From Methylobacterium radiodurans (GTDB lineage Bacteria; Pseudomonadota; Alphaproteobacteria; Rhizobiales; Beijerinckiaceae), in NCBI RefSeq assembly GCF_003173735.1, contig NZ_CP029551.1, positions 4,355,001 through 4,419,000 of the forward strand: a stretch of 64,000 nucleotides of DNA. The letters are read 5' to 3'. Below the pieces are notes generated by a model that worked only from the letters and a program-made list of their open reading frames with translations, made no database searches and had not been told where the DNA came from. Both the position numbers and the translations under genes were made by a program. Shown here piece by piece: positions 9,254 to 21,583 of this stretch. How positions within the stretch are numbered: position 1 is the stretch's first letter; each line of letters starts with the position of its first letter.

Positions 9254-9274
9254 TGGATCGTGGATCCTGGATCG
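9254..9274. repeat. Three tandem heptamers upstream of iorA
   Basis: TGGATCG, TGGATCC and TGGATCG stand head to tail on the plus strand, so the minus-strand leader of iorA reads GATCCA three times at 7-bp spacing, directly before the ribosome site. It could be an operator or an RNA element. No protein is known to bind it. Confidence 0.6.
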
Positions 9275-9479
9275 CGCGAGCGTTAATCCGCCGCGCGGAG
9301 CCTGCATGTGCGCCGGAGCACGCAACCCTCAACACAGGCCCCGCGTGAGGCGTTCGCGCGTGGGTTGCGGACAATCCGAGGCGCCGCGGCAGGCCGTTCT
9401 TAACATATCCGACCCATTCTGGTGCAGGCGGCCGGTGTGAGGCCGCGGCCCCGATTCCAGCGCAGCGTTCAAGAGTTCG

Positions 9480-10985
<1,506 letters not shown>

Positions 10986-11309
10986 GAGAACCTCCTATCC
11001 TGCTCGCAGATCGTCCTCTGGGGAGTGCGGGAGTCGGGATGATTCGGCATCGCCGCGCGCGCTGACATCCCTTCAAGGATGAAACGTCCGTGTCCCGGAA
11101 CGGGCCGGCCGCAATGCGCGGCTCGCGGCAATGTTCGGCGCTGCAAAACGCCTCGTCCCGGCCTCCGACGCATACCCTGGGGCCTCTTGCCGAGTGGATC
11201 GGCGTAAAACGCATGGTGAAAGGCAGAACAGGGCGGCCTGGGCGATGCCGATAAGACCTTTTGCTGCAATGCACAAAAGATGGGGTGCGCGGCAGCATTT
11301 GCCGGCTCC

Positions 11310-11392
11310 GATCCAGCATTGTGGATCTGCGCTGCCCTGTCGCGGGCAGAAGCGGCAGGACGGATTGACGGCGCTCAAATTTCTCTTAGAGT
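11310..11392 (+). promoter_or_regulatory. Putative xoxF promoter and upstream dyad
   Basis: In the 597-bp gene-free leader of xoxF, TTGACG (11365-11370) and TAGAGT (11387-11392) are 16 bp apart, a fair sigma-70 promoter. A perfect dyad GATCCA-6-TGGATC lies at 11310-11327, about 80 bp upstream of the expected start point, where activators often bind. The transcript would have a leader of about 185 bases. Nothing else clear was seen in 10986-11582. Both sites are predictions from pattern only. Confidence 0.4.
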
Positions 11393-11582
11393 CCGTTCAA
11401 GCTTCGGTTTCGAGGAGCCGGCCGAAGGGATGGTCGGCTCTGGTTCGGTGCTCGTTCGGCACCGTGAGAGCGACCCGCTACCGAAGCGCAACAGTATCCC
11501 TGTCGCAAACAGCAGGTCAGGTCTCGCAGTCGCGGGCTGAACACCCGTGCCTTAAGGCCTCAAAGACTTGTCGGAGGAATCC

Positions 11583-13388
11583 ATGAGAGCGGTTCATCTT
11601 CTCGCCCTCGGCGCAGGCGTGGCGGCGTTCGCCGGCCCGGCCATGGCCAATGACAGCGTCATGAAGGGTATCGCGAACCCGGCGGAGCAGGTGCTCCAGA
11701 CGGTCGACTACGCCAACACGCGCTACTCGAAGCTCGACCAGATCAACGCGGGCAACGTGAAGAACCTCCAGGTCGCCTGGACCTTCTCGACCGGCGTGCT
11801 GCGCGGCCACGAGGGCTCGCCCCTCGTCGTCGGCAACATGATGTACGTCCACACGCCGTTCCCGAACATCGTCTACGCGCTCGACCTCGACAACGAGGCC
11901 AAGATCGTCTGGAAGTACGAGCCGAAGCAGGATCCGTCCGTGATCCCGGTGATGTGCTGCGACACGGTCAACCGTGGTCTGGCCTACGCCGACGGCACCA
12001 TCATCCTGCACCAGGCCGACACCACCGTCGTGTCGCTCGACGCCAAGACCGGCAAGGTCAACTGGTCGGTCGTGAACGGCGACCCAAAGAAGGGCGAGAC
12101 CAACACCGCGACCGTTCTGCCGGTCAAGGACAAGGTCATCGTCGGCATCTCGGGCGGCGAGTTCGGCGTGCAGTGCCACGTCACCGCCTACGACCTGAAG
12201 TCGGGCAAGAAGGTGTGGCGCGGCTACTCGATGGGTCCGGATGATCAGCTGATCGTCGACCCGGAGAAGACCACCGCGCTCGGCAAGCCGATCGGCAAGG
12301 ACTCCTCGCTGAAGACCTGGGAAGGCGATCAGTGGAAGACCGGCGGCGGCTGCACCTGGGGCTGGTTCTCGTACGACCCCAAGCTCGACCTGATGTACTA
12401 CGGCTCGGGCAACCCCTCGACCTGGAACCCGAAGCAGCGTCCGGGCGACAACAAGTGGTCCATGACGATCTGGGCGCGTAACCCGGACACCGGCATGACC
12501 AAGTGGGTCTATCAGATGACCCCGCACGACGAGTGGGACTTCGACGGCATCAACGAGATGATCCTCACGGATCAGAAGGTTGACGGCAAGGATCGTCCGC
12601 TGCTCACCCACTTCGACCGCAACGGCTTCGGCTACACCCTCGATCGCGCGACCGGCGAGCTTCTCGTCGCCGAGAAGTTCGATCCGGTGGTGAACTGGGC
12701 CACCAAGGTCGACATGGACAAGGGTTCGAAGACCTACGGCCGTCCGCTGGTCGTGTCGAAGTACTCGACCGAGCAGAACGGCGAGGACGTGAACTCGAAG
12801 GGCATCTGCCCTGCGGCTCTCGGTACCAAGGACCAGCAGCCGGCGGCCTACTCGCCCAAGACCAACCTGTTCTACGTGCCGACCAACCACGTCTGCATGG
12901 ACTACGAGCCGTTCCGGGTGAGCTACACCCCGGGCCAGCCCTATGTCGGTGCGACCCTGTCGATGTACCCCGCCCCCGGCTCGCACGGCGGCATGGGTAA
13001 CTTCATCGCCTGGGACGGCGTGAACGGTAAGATCAAGTGGTCGAACGCCGAGCAGTTCTCGGTGTGGTCGGGCGCTCTTGCCACCGCCGGCGACGTGGTC
13101 TTCTACGGCACGCTCGAGGGCTACCTGAAGGCGGTCGACTCGAAGACGGGTAAGGAGCTGTACAAGTTCAAGACCCCGTCGGGCATCATCGGCAACGTGA
13201 TGACCTACCAGCACAAGGGCAAGCAGTACGTGGGCGTCCTGTCGGGCGTCGGCGGCTGGGCCGGCATCGGCCTCGCGGCCGGCCTGACCGACCCGAATGC
13301 CGGTCTCGGCGCGGTCGGCGGCTACGCGGCCCTGTCGAACTACACCAACCTCGGCGGTCAGCTGACCGTGTTCGCGCTGCCGAACTAA
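11583..13388 (+). CDS. xoxF: Lanthanide-dependent methanol dehydrogenase XoxF
   Basis: A 601-residue periplasmic PQQ quinoprotein that oxidises methanol and passes electrons to cytochrome XoxG. It has a signal peptide ending GPAMA near residue 22, then an eight-bladed propeller with tryptophan-docking repeats. The vicinal Cys pair under PQQ is seen in [10 protein letters not shown] at about residues 123-132. [11 protein letters not shown] at about 315-325 has the Asp-x-Asp pair whose second Asp is the extra lanthanide ligand absent from calcium MxaF enzymes. Length and sequence match XoxF of Methylobacterium/Methylorubrum closely. A GGAGG site lies five bases before the ATG. Codons such as CGT and GGT are frequent, suggesting high expression. 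A strong hairpin follows, then xoxG and xoxJ. Confidence 0.98.
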   Translation: MRAVHLLALGAGVAAFAGPAMANDSVMKGIANPAEQVLQTVDYANTRYSKLDQINAGNVKNLQVAWTFSTGVLRGHEGSPLVVGNMMYVHTPFPNIVYALDLDNEAKIVWKYEPKQDPSVIPVMCCDTVNRGLAYADGTIILHQADTTVVSLDAKTGKVNWSVVNGDPKKGETNTATVLPVKDKVIVGISGGEFGVQCHVTAYDLKSGKKVWRGYSMGPDDQLIVDPEKTTALGKPIGKDSSLKTWEGDQWKTGGGCTWGWFSYDPKLDLMYYGSGNPSTWNPKQRPGDNKWSMTIWARNPDTGMTKWVYQMTPHDEWDFDGINEMILTDQKVDGKDRPLLTHFDRNGFGYTLDRATGELLVAEKFDPVVNWATKVDMDKGSKTYGRPLVVSKYSTEQNGEDVNSKGICPAALGTKDQQPAAYSPKTNLFYVPTNHVCMDYEPFRVSYTPGQPYVGATLSMYPAPGSHGGMGNFIAWDGVNGKIKWSNAEQFSVWSGALATAGDVVFYGTLEGYLKAVDSKTGKELYKFKTPSGIIGNVMTYQHKGKQYVGVLSGVGGWAGIGLAAGLTDPNAGLGAVGGYAALSNYTNLGGQLTVFALPN

Positions 13389-13415
13389 TCGGTCGCGGGT
13401 CTCAGGGGTGAATGG

Positions 13416-13447
13416 GTACCGGCGCGGGCTTCCGCGCCGGTACTCTT
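13416..13447 (+). terminator. Long stem-loop between xoxF and xoxG
   Basis: GTACCGGCGCGG pairs perfectly with CCGCGCCGGTAC around a GCTT loop, a 12-bp GC-rich stem followed by only TCTT. It can act as a partial terminator or as a 3' stabiliser that keeps xoxF mRNA more abundant than the downstream genes. Confidence 0.7.
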
Positions 13448-13524
13448 ATGATTAGACTGTTCCTCAAGAAGGCCGGCCCCGATCGGTGGAATGGCACGGT
13501 CAAAGGTCCAGGGAGAAACATCCG

Positions 13525-14139
13525 TTGAACCACCTCAGCACGTTCGTCACGCGGCCGCTCATGGCTGCCCTCGCCCTAGCAACCGTCAACGTGGTTGCCG
13601 TACATGCTGAGGATGCCAAGCCTGCCGATCCCGCCCTCGCCAACTCGCTGAACCCGAACGACAAGACCGCCGAACAGGACGAGAAGCTCCTGAAGCGCGA
13701 TGCTGCCGTGAAGGTCGAGGACGGCAAGTATTTCGACGCCGAGGGTCACCCGACCTTCCACGTCACCAACGAGGGCAAGAAGTTCGATTGGTACGCCTAT
13801 TCGGGGTACCGTCGCTACCACGCCGAGTGCCATGTCTGCCACGGTCCGGACGGCATGGGCTCGACTTACGCCCCCGCCCTCAAGGATTCGCTGAAGCGTC
13901 TCTCCTACGAGGAGTTCATCGGCATCATCGCCGGCGGCCGCCAGAACCAAACCGCGGGCGGCGGCGAGAGCGTCATGCCGGCCTTCGGCGACAACAAGAA
14001 CGTCATGTGCTACGCCGACGACCTCTACGTCTACCTGAAGGCGCGCGCCGCCGGGGCCATGGGCCGGGTGCGTCCGAGCGACAAGGAAGACAAGCCCGAG
14101 GCCGCCAAGAAGGCCGAGAAGGAGTGCCTGGGCGGCTGA
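13525..14139 (+). CDS. xoxG: Cytochrome c of the Xox methanol dehydrogenase (XoxG)
   Basis: A c-type cytochrome of about 204 residues that accepts electrons from XoxF in the periplasm. A signal peptide (hydrophobic LMAALALATVNVVAVHA) precedes one haem site, CHVCH, at about residues 102-106, and Met in the VMPAFGDN segment is the likely distal ligand. The C-terminal end is Lys/Glu-rich. The start is uncertain: TTG at 13525 with a GGGAG site nine bases upstream is preferred; ATG at 13561 would shorten the signal, and an in-frame ATG at 13486 would extend it unnaturally. The gene overlaps xoxJ by one base. Position after xoxF and the single-haem cL-like fold support the name. Confidence 0.92.
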   Translation: MNHLSTFVTRPLMAALALATVNVVAVHAEDAKPADPALANSLNPNDKTAEQDEKLLKRDAAVKVEDGKYFDAEGHPTFHVTNEGKKFDWYAYSGYRRYHAECHVCHGPDGMGSTYAPALKDSLKRLSYEEFIGIIAGGRQNQTAGGGESVMPAFGDNKNVMCYADDLYVYLKARAAGAMGRVRPSDKEDKPEAAKKAEKECLGG

Positions 14140-15002
14140 TGACGCCCCGCGCCACCGCCAAAGCTGCCGCCTGCGCGCTCCTGCTCATCGCCGGAGCGCG
14201 CGGGACCTCCGCGCAGCACCTGCCCGATCTCGTCACGACCGACACGCTGCGCGTCTGCGGCGACCCGGGCAACATGCCGTTCTCCCAGCGCAAGGAGGAC
14301 GGGTTCGAGAACAGGATCGCCGCGATCGTTGCGGACGAGCTGAAGATCAAGGTCCGGTACTACTGGCTGACGCAGGGGCCGGGCTTCGTGCGCAACACGC
14401 TGGGCACCGGCCTGTGCGACGTGATCATCGGCTCGGCGCTCGGCAGCGAGCTCGTCCAAAACACCAATCCCTACTACCGCTCGGCCTACACGCTGGTGAC
14501 GCGCCGCGGCGAGTTCACGGACGTGACCGGCCTCGACGACGCGCGCCTCAAGGGCAAGCGCATCGGCGTGATCGCCGGCACGCCCCCGGTCAACCGGATG
14601 GGCGATCTCGGCCTGATCTCCGGGATGAAGGCCTACGCGCCCTACCAGCTCGACCCGGCCCGCCCGCACCAGACGGTCTCGGCGGAGGTGGTCTCGGATC
14701 TCGCCGAGGGAACGATCGACGCCGCGGTGCTCTGGGGCCCGGCCGCGGGCTGGCTCGCCAAGCAGGCGGCGGCCCGCACCGGCAAGCCGCTCGACGTCGT
14801 GCCGCTCCTCAAGGAGCCCGACCGTCCGGCCATGACCTACCGCATCGGCATGGGCGTGCGGCTCGGCGAGGACGACTGGAAGCGCCAGCTCAACACGATC
14901 CTGCGCAAGCGCCGCGACGACATCGAGCGGGTGCTGCGGGAGTTCGACGTGCCGCTCCTCGACGAGAACGACAACCGGCTGCTGGAGCCGGGCAAGCCTT
15001 GA
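14139..15002 (+). CDS. xoxJ: Periplasmic binding protein XoxJ
   Basis: A 287-residue exported protein of the type-2 periplasmic solute-binding fold (related to MxaJ), with a signal peptide ending TSAQH near residue 25. Fold landmarks are DTLRVCGDPGNMPFSQRKEDGFE at the start of the mature chain, GLCDVIIG and GKRIGVIAGTPP. MxaJ/XoxJ proteins do not import a solute; they are thought to bind or help activate the dehydrogenase. The ATG overlaps the xoxG stop codon as ATGA, so the two are translationally coupled. A 9-bp stem-loop directly after the stop ends the operon. Confidence 0.93.
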   Translation: MTPRATAKAAACALLLIAGARGTSAQHLPDLVTTDTLRVCGDPGNMPFSQRKEDGFENRIAAIVADELKIKVRYYWLTQGPGFVRNTLGTGLCDVIIGSALGSELVQNTNPYYRSAYTLVTRRGEFTDVTGLDDARLKGKRIGVIAGTPPVNRMGDLGLISGMKAYAPYQLDPARPHQTVSAEVVSDLAEGTIDAAVLWGPAAGWLAKQAAARTGKPLDVVPLLKEPDRPAMTYRIGMGVRLGEDDWKRQLNTILRKRRDDIERVLREFDVPLLDENDNRLLEPGKP

Positions 15003-15006
15003 ACGT

Positions 15007-15028
15007 ACGCCCCGGCCCGCCGGGGCGT
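15007..15028. terminator. Bidirectional stem-loop between xoxJ and trmJ
   Basis: ACGCCCCGG pairs with CCGGGGCGT around a CCCG loop, five bases after the xoxJ stop and next to the stop of the convergent trmJ gene. There is no long T run on either strand, so it is called from position and stem strength. Confidence 0.6.
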
Positions 15029-15029
15029 C

Positions 15030-15776
15030 CTATTCTCCGGAGCGCCCCCGCGTCAGGGCCTTCAGCGCGCCCCGCACCGTCCGCACGTCCTGCTCCGTCA
15101 TCGCCATGCGGTGGAGCATGTCGCGCATGTTGCGGGCGATGATGTCGCGCTTCTCGGGCGGGTAGAAGCCCGCCCCGCCGAGCGCCGCCTCCAGGCTGCC
15201 GAACAGGGAGAGCAGGGCTTCCCGGGTCGCGGGGGGCGAGAGCATCTCGCCCGTGAAGGGCAGCCGTGCCCGGCCGCTGGCGCGGCGCCACGCATAGGCT
15301 GTCAGCAGCACCCCCTGTGCGAGGTTGAGCGAGGGGAAATCCGGCGAGACCGGAAACGTCACGATCGCGTCGGCGTAGGAGACCTCGTCGTTGGTGAGCC
15401 CGACGCGCTCGCGCCCGAACAGCACGCCGACGCGCTGGCCTGCGCGGGCGCAGACCGCCTCCATCGCCTCCTCGGGCCCGTAGACCCGCTTCATCTGCCC
15501 GCGCTCGCGCGCCGTGGTTGCGAGCACGTGGTTGAGGTCGGCGATGGCCTCCGGCACGCTGGCATGGACGGTCGCGGCGTCGAGGACGTGCGTCGCGCCC
15601 GAGGCCGCCTCCCGCACGCCCTTCTTGGGCCAGCCGTTCTTCGGGTTGACGAGGCGCAATTCCGAAAGGCCGAAATTCGCCATGGCGCGGGCCGTCATGC
15701 CGATATTCTCGGCGAGCTGCGGCTCGACCAGGATGATGGCGGGGGCGACGCCCGGCGGGATCTCGAGGCTCTTCAT
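15030..15776 (-). CDS. trmJ: tRNA 2'-O-methyltransferase, TrmJ type
   Basis: A 248-residue SPOUT-family RNA methyltransferase. The N-terminal motif ILVEPQLAENIGMTARAMAN, the middle GVLFGRERVGLTN and the knot-forming FPSLNLAQGVLL are the three conserved SPOUT segments of the TrmJ/TrmH group, which methylates the ribose of tRNA position 32 using S-adenosylmethionine. The C-terminal 80 residues are the helical TrmJ extension. The longer open frame upstream lacks similarity, so the start is the ATG at MKSLEIPPG. It converges on xoxJ and diverges from the EVE-domain gene. Confidence 0.9.
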   Translation of the reverse strand: MKSLEIPPGVAPAIILVEPQLAENIGMTARAMANFGLSELRLVNPKNGWPKKGVREAASGATHVLDAATVHASVPEAIADLNHVLATTARERGQMKRVYGPEEAMEAVCARAGQRVGVLFGRERVGLTNDEVSYADAIVTFPVSPDFPSLNLAQGVLLTAYAWRRASGRARLPFTGEMLSPPATREALLSLFGSLEAALGGAGFYPPEKRDIIARNMRDMLHRMAMTEQDVRTVRGALKALTRGRSGE

Positions 15777-15925
15777 GGCGGACCGGCTGTGGGGAACGGC
15801 AGCCTCCCTACCAACCAAACCGCTCGGCACTAAGGGGAAAGTTGCGCCGCGGATGGTGCGCGCGGACATCCCGGCCTATGGGATCCCCCGCCCGCCCGAG
15901 GAGGCCGGCACGGGAAACGCACACG

Positions 15926-16342
15926 ATGGCGCGCTGGCTGTTCAAATCCGAGCCCTCGACCTGGTCCTGGGACCAGCAGGTCGCGGCGGGCGCGGCCGGC
16001 ACCTTCTGGAACGGGGTGCGCAACCACCTCGCCAAGAAGCAGCTCATGGCGATGCAGGTCGGCGAGCAGGGTTTCTTCTATCACTCGAACGAGGGCAAGG
16101 CGGTGGTCGGCATCGTGGAGGTGATCCGGCCCTACTACCCCGACCACACCGACGAGACCGGCCGCTTCGGCATGGTCGACGTGCGCGCGGTCGAGGCGCT
16201 GCCGCGCCCGGTGACGCTCGACGCCATCAAGGCCGAGAGCGCCCTGAAGGAGATGGTTCTGGTCAACAACTCGCGCCTGTCGGTGCAGCCGGTGACCGAG
16301 GCCGAATGGGCGCTGATCCGCCGGATGGGCGGACTGGATTGA
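15926..16342 (+). CDS. EVE domain protein
   Basis: A 138-residue protein consisting of one EVE domain, a PUA-like fold that binds modified bases in DNA or RNA. Hallmarks are the starting WLFKSEPSTWSWDQ, WNGVRNHLAKKQL, the GEQGFFYHSNEGKAVVGIVEV core, and VLVNNSRLSVQPV near the end. Bacterial stand-alone EVE proteins of this type are widely conserved, but their cellular role is not settled; links to tRNA modification and quality control have been proposed. It is divergent from trmJ. The start chosen is the ATG at the conserved ARWLFKSEP; earlier in-frame codons add no family sequence. Confidence 0.9.
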   Translation: MARWLFKSEPSTWSWDQQVAAGAAGTFWNGVRNHLAKKQLMAMQVGEQGFFYHSNEGKAVVGIVEVIRPYYPDHTDETGRFGMVDVRAVEALPRPVTLDAIKAESALKEMVLVNNSRLSVQPVTEAEWALIRRMGGLD

Positions 16343-16359
16343 GGCCGAGGCCGTCCGGC

Positions 16360-16650
16360 CTAGGCTAGCTCGCCGACCGGGCCGGTGCTCTCGAACTCCG
16401 CCTCGTCGCCGACGAGGTCGGTCACCGCGATGGCGAGGCGCCGGCCGCTGCGCAGGCGCAGCTGCGCGTCGGGCTCCAGCCAGATCGGGCGCAGGCCGGC
16501 ATGCCGGCCTCTCAGCGTCCCGTGGGCGACGAGTTCGTCCCCCCGGCGCTCCAGCAGGACCCGGTAGCGCACCCGCACCGGAATGCAGCCCTCCGCCGAG
16601 ACATGGCCCAGCCCCGTCAGCGTCTTAAGGACTTCGTTCGGTTCGGCCAT
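16360..16650 (-). CDS. Conserved hypothetical protein
   Basis: A 96-residue protein I do not recognise. It reads as mostly beta strand (VRVRYRVLLERRGDELVAHGTL; LRLRSGRRLAIAVTDL) with an acidic end, no signal peptide and no membrane segment. Codon use matches the neighbouring genes. It converges on the EVE gene with 17 bases between stops and lies upstream of rnd on the same strand. The beta-rich pattern could be a PilZ-like or small OB-like fold, but no decisive motif is present. Confidence 0.6.
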   Translation of the reverse strand: MAEPNEVLKTLTGLGHVSAEGCIPVRVRYRVLLERRGDELVAHGTLRGRHAGLRPIWLEPDAQLRLRSGRRLAIAVTDLVGDEAEFESTGPVGELA

Positions 16651-16756
16651 CGGACGCGACGCGGGAGGGCGGGAGGAAGCGGCAACCCGATTGCCGTTTA
16701 ATCCCGTCCCCGCCCGCTGTCACGCCGTCGTCCGCGACAGAGTGGGGGGCCTGTCC

Positions 16757-17911
16757 CTAATCCAGGGCGCGCACGACGATGCGGCCGCCCTCGGCGGAGA
16801 GCGCGAGGCGGCCGTGCTTGAGCGCCAGCGCCTTCTCGCCGAACAGGGCGCGGCGCCAGCCCTGGAGCAGCGGGATCTCCGCCTCGTCGTCGTCCGCCAC
16901 GGCTTCGAGGTCGTCCACCGTCGCGATGATCTTGGGCGCGACGCCCTCGTTCTCGCTCACCGCCTTCAGGAGCACCTTCAGCAACTCGACGAGGGCGCCG
17001 TTGCCGCCGCCGCGGCTGCGCGCCCGCTCGGGCAGCCGGATCTCGGAGAGGTCGCGGGCGAATCCCTGCTCGACCGCCGCCAGGATCTCGGTGCCGGTGC
17101 GCGAGCGCTCGAAGCCGGCAGGGATGGTGCGCAGGCGCCCGAGCGCCTCGACGCTTCGGGGACCCGCGGTGGCGATGTCGATCACCGCCTCGTCCTTGAG
17201 GATGCGACCGCGCGGCACGTTCCGGGCCTGCGCCTCGCGCTCGCGCCAGGCTGCGACCTCCATCAGCACGGCGATCTCGCGGGGCTTGCGCATCCGGCCC
17301 GAGAGCCGGCGCCAGGCGTGCGCCGGGTCGGCCCGGTAGGTGTCCGGCGAGATCAGCACGCCCATCTCCTCGTCGAGCCAGGCGCCGCGGTCGGTGCGCA
17401 GCAGCTCGCCCGCCAGCTTCTCGTAGACCTTGACGAGGTGAGTCACGTCCGAGAGCGCGTAGGCGAGCTGCGCGTCCGAGAGCGGGCGGCGCGACCAGTC
17501 GGTGAAGCGGGACGACTTGTCGACCTTGGCCTTGGCGACGTCGTTGACGAGCTGCTCGTAGGAGACCGAGTCGCCGTAGCCGCAGACCATGGCGGCGACC
17601 TGCGTGTCGAAGAACGGGTGGGGCAGGATCTCGCCCATCAGCCAGATGATCTCGAGATCCTGGCGGGCGGAGTGGAACACCTTGACCACGCCCTCGTCGG
17701 CCATCAGGTCCAGGAAGGGCTTGAGGTCGATCCCCTTGGCGAGCGGATCGACCAGCACGCCCGTCCCGTCCGGCGCCGCCATCTGGATCAGGCAGAGCTT
17801 CGGGTAGTAGGTCGTCTCGCGCATGAACTCCGTGTCGACGGTCACGAAGGGCTGTGCGGCGAGCCGGGCGCAGGCGTCTTCGAGCGCCTGTGTGGTGCTG
17901 ATCAGGTCCAT
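16757..17911 (-). CDS. rnd: Ribonuclease D
   Basis: A 384-residue 3'-5' exoribonuclease that trims tRNA 3' ends. The DEDD nuclease motifs are complete: [13 protein letters not shown] (ExoI, Asp and Glu), [11 protein letters not shown] (ExoII, Asp) and [16 protein letters not shown] (ExoIII, Tyr and Asp). An HRDC-type helical domain follows at about residues 205-290 and a second helical region to the end, as in Escherichia coli RNase D. The start is the ATG at [13 protein letters not shown], where family similarity begins; the same frame is open well upstream without similarity. The gene after it on the same strand encodes the small beta-rich protein. Confidence 0.93.
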   Translation of the reverse strand: MDLISTTQALEDACARLAAQPFVTVDTEFMRETTYYPKLCLIQMAAPDGTGVLVDPLAKGIDLKPFLDLMADEGVVKVFHSARQDLEIIWLMGEILPHPFFDTQVAAMVCGYGDSVSYEQLVNDVAKAKVDKSSRFTDWSRRPLSDAQLAYALSDVTHLVKVYEKLAGELLRTDRGAWLDEEMGVLISPDTYRADPAHAWRRLSGRMRKPREIAVLMEVAAWREREAQARNVPRGRILKDEAVIDIATAGPRSVEALGRLRTIPAGFERSRTGTEILAAVEQGFARDLSEIRLPERARSRGGGNGALVELLKVLLKAVSENEGVAPKIIATVDDLEAVADDDEAEIPLLQGWRRALFGEKALALKHGRLALSAEGGRIVVRALD

Positions 17912-17988
17912 CTTCCGGCTATACCGGAGGTTTTCGGGCTTGGGGAGCGGCGCGCCCCGGCCCTCCCCAGCGCGCATCGTCCCGAGGG

Positions 17989-18408
17989 TTAAGCGAGGCG
18001 TTCGAGCGCCGCCTCGCGGCGGGCGCGGGTCTGGGCGCGCGTCCGCCGGCGGTGATCGCGGGCCTGCTCGCGGCGCTGCGTCTCGGCCCGGGCCATCAGC
18101 CAGTCGAGGATGCCGCCCTCCAGCCGCTCGCCGGTCGCGGTGTCGGTGAGGCGGCGGATGCGGTCGACCCGGAAGCCGCGGTAGCCGCCGCGGCCCGGGT
18201 CGATGCCGCCGAGTAGGGTGCGGCCGGGCCCGAGCTTCAGCTCGCGCGCCGCAACGGTGCGGCGGCTCCAGACCCCCTGCCCGTCCTCGTAGACCAGCTC
18301 GAACCGCCCTTCGAGCGGCAGGAGATGCCAGGCCGGGGAAGCCGGCGCGGCGGGCTCGGGCCGGACCGCTGAAAAATCGGAAAACACATGCGCGTTCATG
18401 GACATCAT
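17989..18408 (-). CDS. Small protein with a WYL-like segment
   Basis: A 139-residue protein upstream of rnd on the same strand. Residues 30-95 ([25 protein letters not shown], then [16 protein letters not shown]) resemble the beta-barrel of WYL ligand-sensing domains, which usually follow a helix-turn-helix; no DNA-binding domain is present here. The last 35 residues are an Arg-rich predicted helix ([17 protein letters not shown]) that could bind nucleic acid. No signal peptide. The family and function are uncertain. It diverges from aspS, and the 110 bases between them should hold both promoters. Confidence 0.6.
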   Translation of the reverse strand: MMSMNAHVFSDFSAVRPEPAAPASPAWHLLPLEGRFELVYEDGQGVWSRRTVAARELKLGPGRTLLGGIDPGRGGYRGFRVDRIRRLTDTATGERLEGGILDWLMARAETQRREQARDHRRRTRAQTRARREAALERLA

Positions 18409-18476
18409 ATGGGGATCGACCCCTGATTCCGGTAGTCTCCGGGGCCCGGAATCGCGGCCCGCGCTTGACTTGGTGA

Positions 18477-20330
<1,854 letters not shown>

Positions 20331-20342
20331 GCGCAATGCCCA

Positions 20343-20366
20343 ACCCTCCCCCTCTGCGGGGAGGGT
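20343..20366. repeat. Solo palindrome like the terminal hairpin of the repeat family
   Basis: ACCCTCCCC pairs with GGGGAGGGT across a six-base loop, between the aspS stop and the glycosyltransferase start. It resembles the end hairpins (CCTCTCCCCGC...GCGGGGAGAGG) of the three composite repeats and may be a remnant. It could also weaken read-through from aspS. Confidence 0.5.
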
Positions 20367-20372
20367 GCCGCG

Positions 20373-21257
20373 GTGGTTCACGTGCAAGACCTCGTCGCGA
20401 TCGTCGTCGCCCACGACAGCGCCCACGCCCTGCCCGACTGCCTCGCGGCGCTGCGCGCCGAGGGCGTTCCGGCGCTCGTGGTGGACAATGCCAGCCGCGA
20501 CGGCTCGGCCGATCTCGCCGAGCGCCTCGGCGCCCGGGTCATCCGCAATCCCCGCAACGAGGGCTACGGCCGGGCGAACAACATCGGCATCCGCGCAGCG
20601 GAGGCTTCCTACGTCCTCGTCGTCAACCCCGACCTGATCCTCCGGCCCGGTGCCGTGGCGGGCTTGCGCGCGGCGGCCGCGTCCTACCCGGATGCCGGAC
20701 TCTACGCCCCGCGCATCGTCGAGCCCGACGGGCGCTTCTTCTTCCAGGCGCAATCCTTTCTGGCGCTCTACCTCCGGAACCCGCAGGGCCGCCGCGACCC
20801 GCCCGAGGGCGACGCCTGCGCGCCCTTCCTGTCGGGCGCCTGCCTGATGGTGGAGCGCGCCCTCTTTCTCGAACTCGGCGGCTTCGACGAGGCGATCTTT
20901 CTGTTCTACGAGGACGACGACCTCTGCCGCCGTGTGGCCGATGCGGGGCGCGCCCTCGTGCACGTCCACGCCGCGGAGGCGCTGCACGGGCGCGGGCGCT
21001 CCTCGGCGCCGGAGCCTGGCCGGGTCTTCCGCGCGCGCTGGCACATCGCGTGGTCGCGGGCCTACGTCGCCCGGAAATACGGTTTGCCGGATCCGAGCCC
21101 GGGCACGCTGCTGACGAACGGCCTGAAGGCGATCCTCGCGCTCCTCGTCCTGCGCCGGGCCGGCTGGGAGCGCTACGGCGGCGCGGCGGCGGGTGCCCTG
21201 GCGGCGCTGCGGGGACGGAGCGCCCTGGCGCGCGAGGGATTGACGGAGTCTCGATGA
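20373..21257 (+). CDS. Family 2 glycosyltransferase (rhamnosyltransferase-like)
   Basis: A 294-residue GT-A fold glycosyltransferase. The core shows DLVAIVVAHDSAHALPDCLAAL at the start, VVDNASRDGSADLAE, GYGRANNIGIR, and the metal-binding LVVNPDLIL (DxD replaced by NPD, as in WbbL-like enzymes), then GGFDEAIFLFYEDDDLCRR as acceptor/catalytic region. Such enzymes add a sugar, often rhamnose, to lipid-linked or surface glycans at the cytoplasmic face of the membrane. The start is GTG; no alternative ATG exists. It overlaps the next small gene by four bases and so forms a two-gene unit with it. Confidence 0.85.
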   Translation: MVHVQDLVAIVVAHDSAHALPDCLAALRAEGVPALVVDNASRDGSADLAERLGARVIRNPRNEGYGRANNIGIRAAEASYVLVVNPDLILRPGAVAGLRAAAASYPDAGLYAPRIVEPDGRFFFQAQSFLALYLRNPQGRRDPPEGDACAPFLSGACLMVERALFLELGGFDEAIFLFYEDDDLCRRVADAGRALVHVHAAEALHGRGRSSAPEPGRVFRARWHIAWSRAYVARKYGLPDPSPGTLLTNGLKAILALLVLRRAGWERYGGAAAGALAALRGRSALAREGLTESR

Positions 21258-21583
21258 GCGCCCTGCCCCCGCCGGCCGCCCTCGCCCGTGCCGCGCGGCT
21301 GCTGGCCGCGCACGGCTTCCGGGAGGTCGCCCGCAACGAGCGCGGTGACAGCCTCTACCTTGCGGAAGGCGACAGCCCCTGGCGGCTGCGCCTCTCGAAC
21401 CACGCCCGCACGCCGAAGCAGCGGCGCGGGCATCCGGAGGTGCTGGCGAGCCTCGTGGTCCGGGCGCCCCGGACGGAGGCCCAGGTCGCCACCCTGGTCG
21501 AGGCGGCTTTGCGCGACTACGCGGGCGGGCTCAGGCGCGTCGCGGCTCAGGCCTCGGAGGCGGCCTCGGCATCGCGAAAGTAA
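21254..21583 (+). CDS. Conserved hypothetical protein
   Basis: A 109-residue protein translationally coupled (ATGA overlap) to the glycosyltransferase. It is a small alpha/beta protein: helix ALARAARLLAAHGFREV, strands ERGDSLYLAE and SPWRLRLSNH, then ASLVVRAP and helix VATLVEAALRDYA. No family is recognised. Its last 37 bases overlap the end of the convergent DUF3297 gene on the other strand, so both stops lie in each other's coding sequence. The signature RLRLSNHARTPKQRRGHPEV looks like a conserved core, and codon bias agrees with real coding. Confidence 0.6.
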   Translation: MSALPPPAALARAARLLAAHGFREVARNERGDSLYLAEGDSPWRLRLSNHARTPKQRRGHPEVLASLVVRAPRTEAQVATLVEAALRDYAGGLRRVAAQASEAASASRK

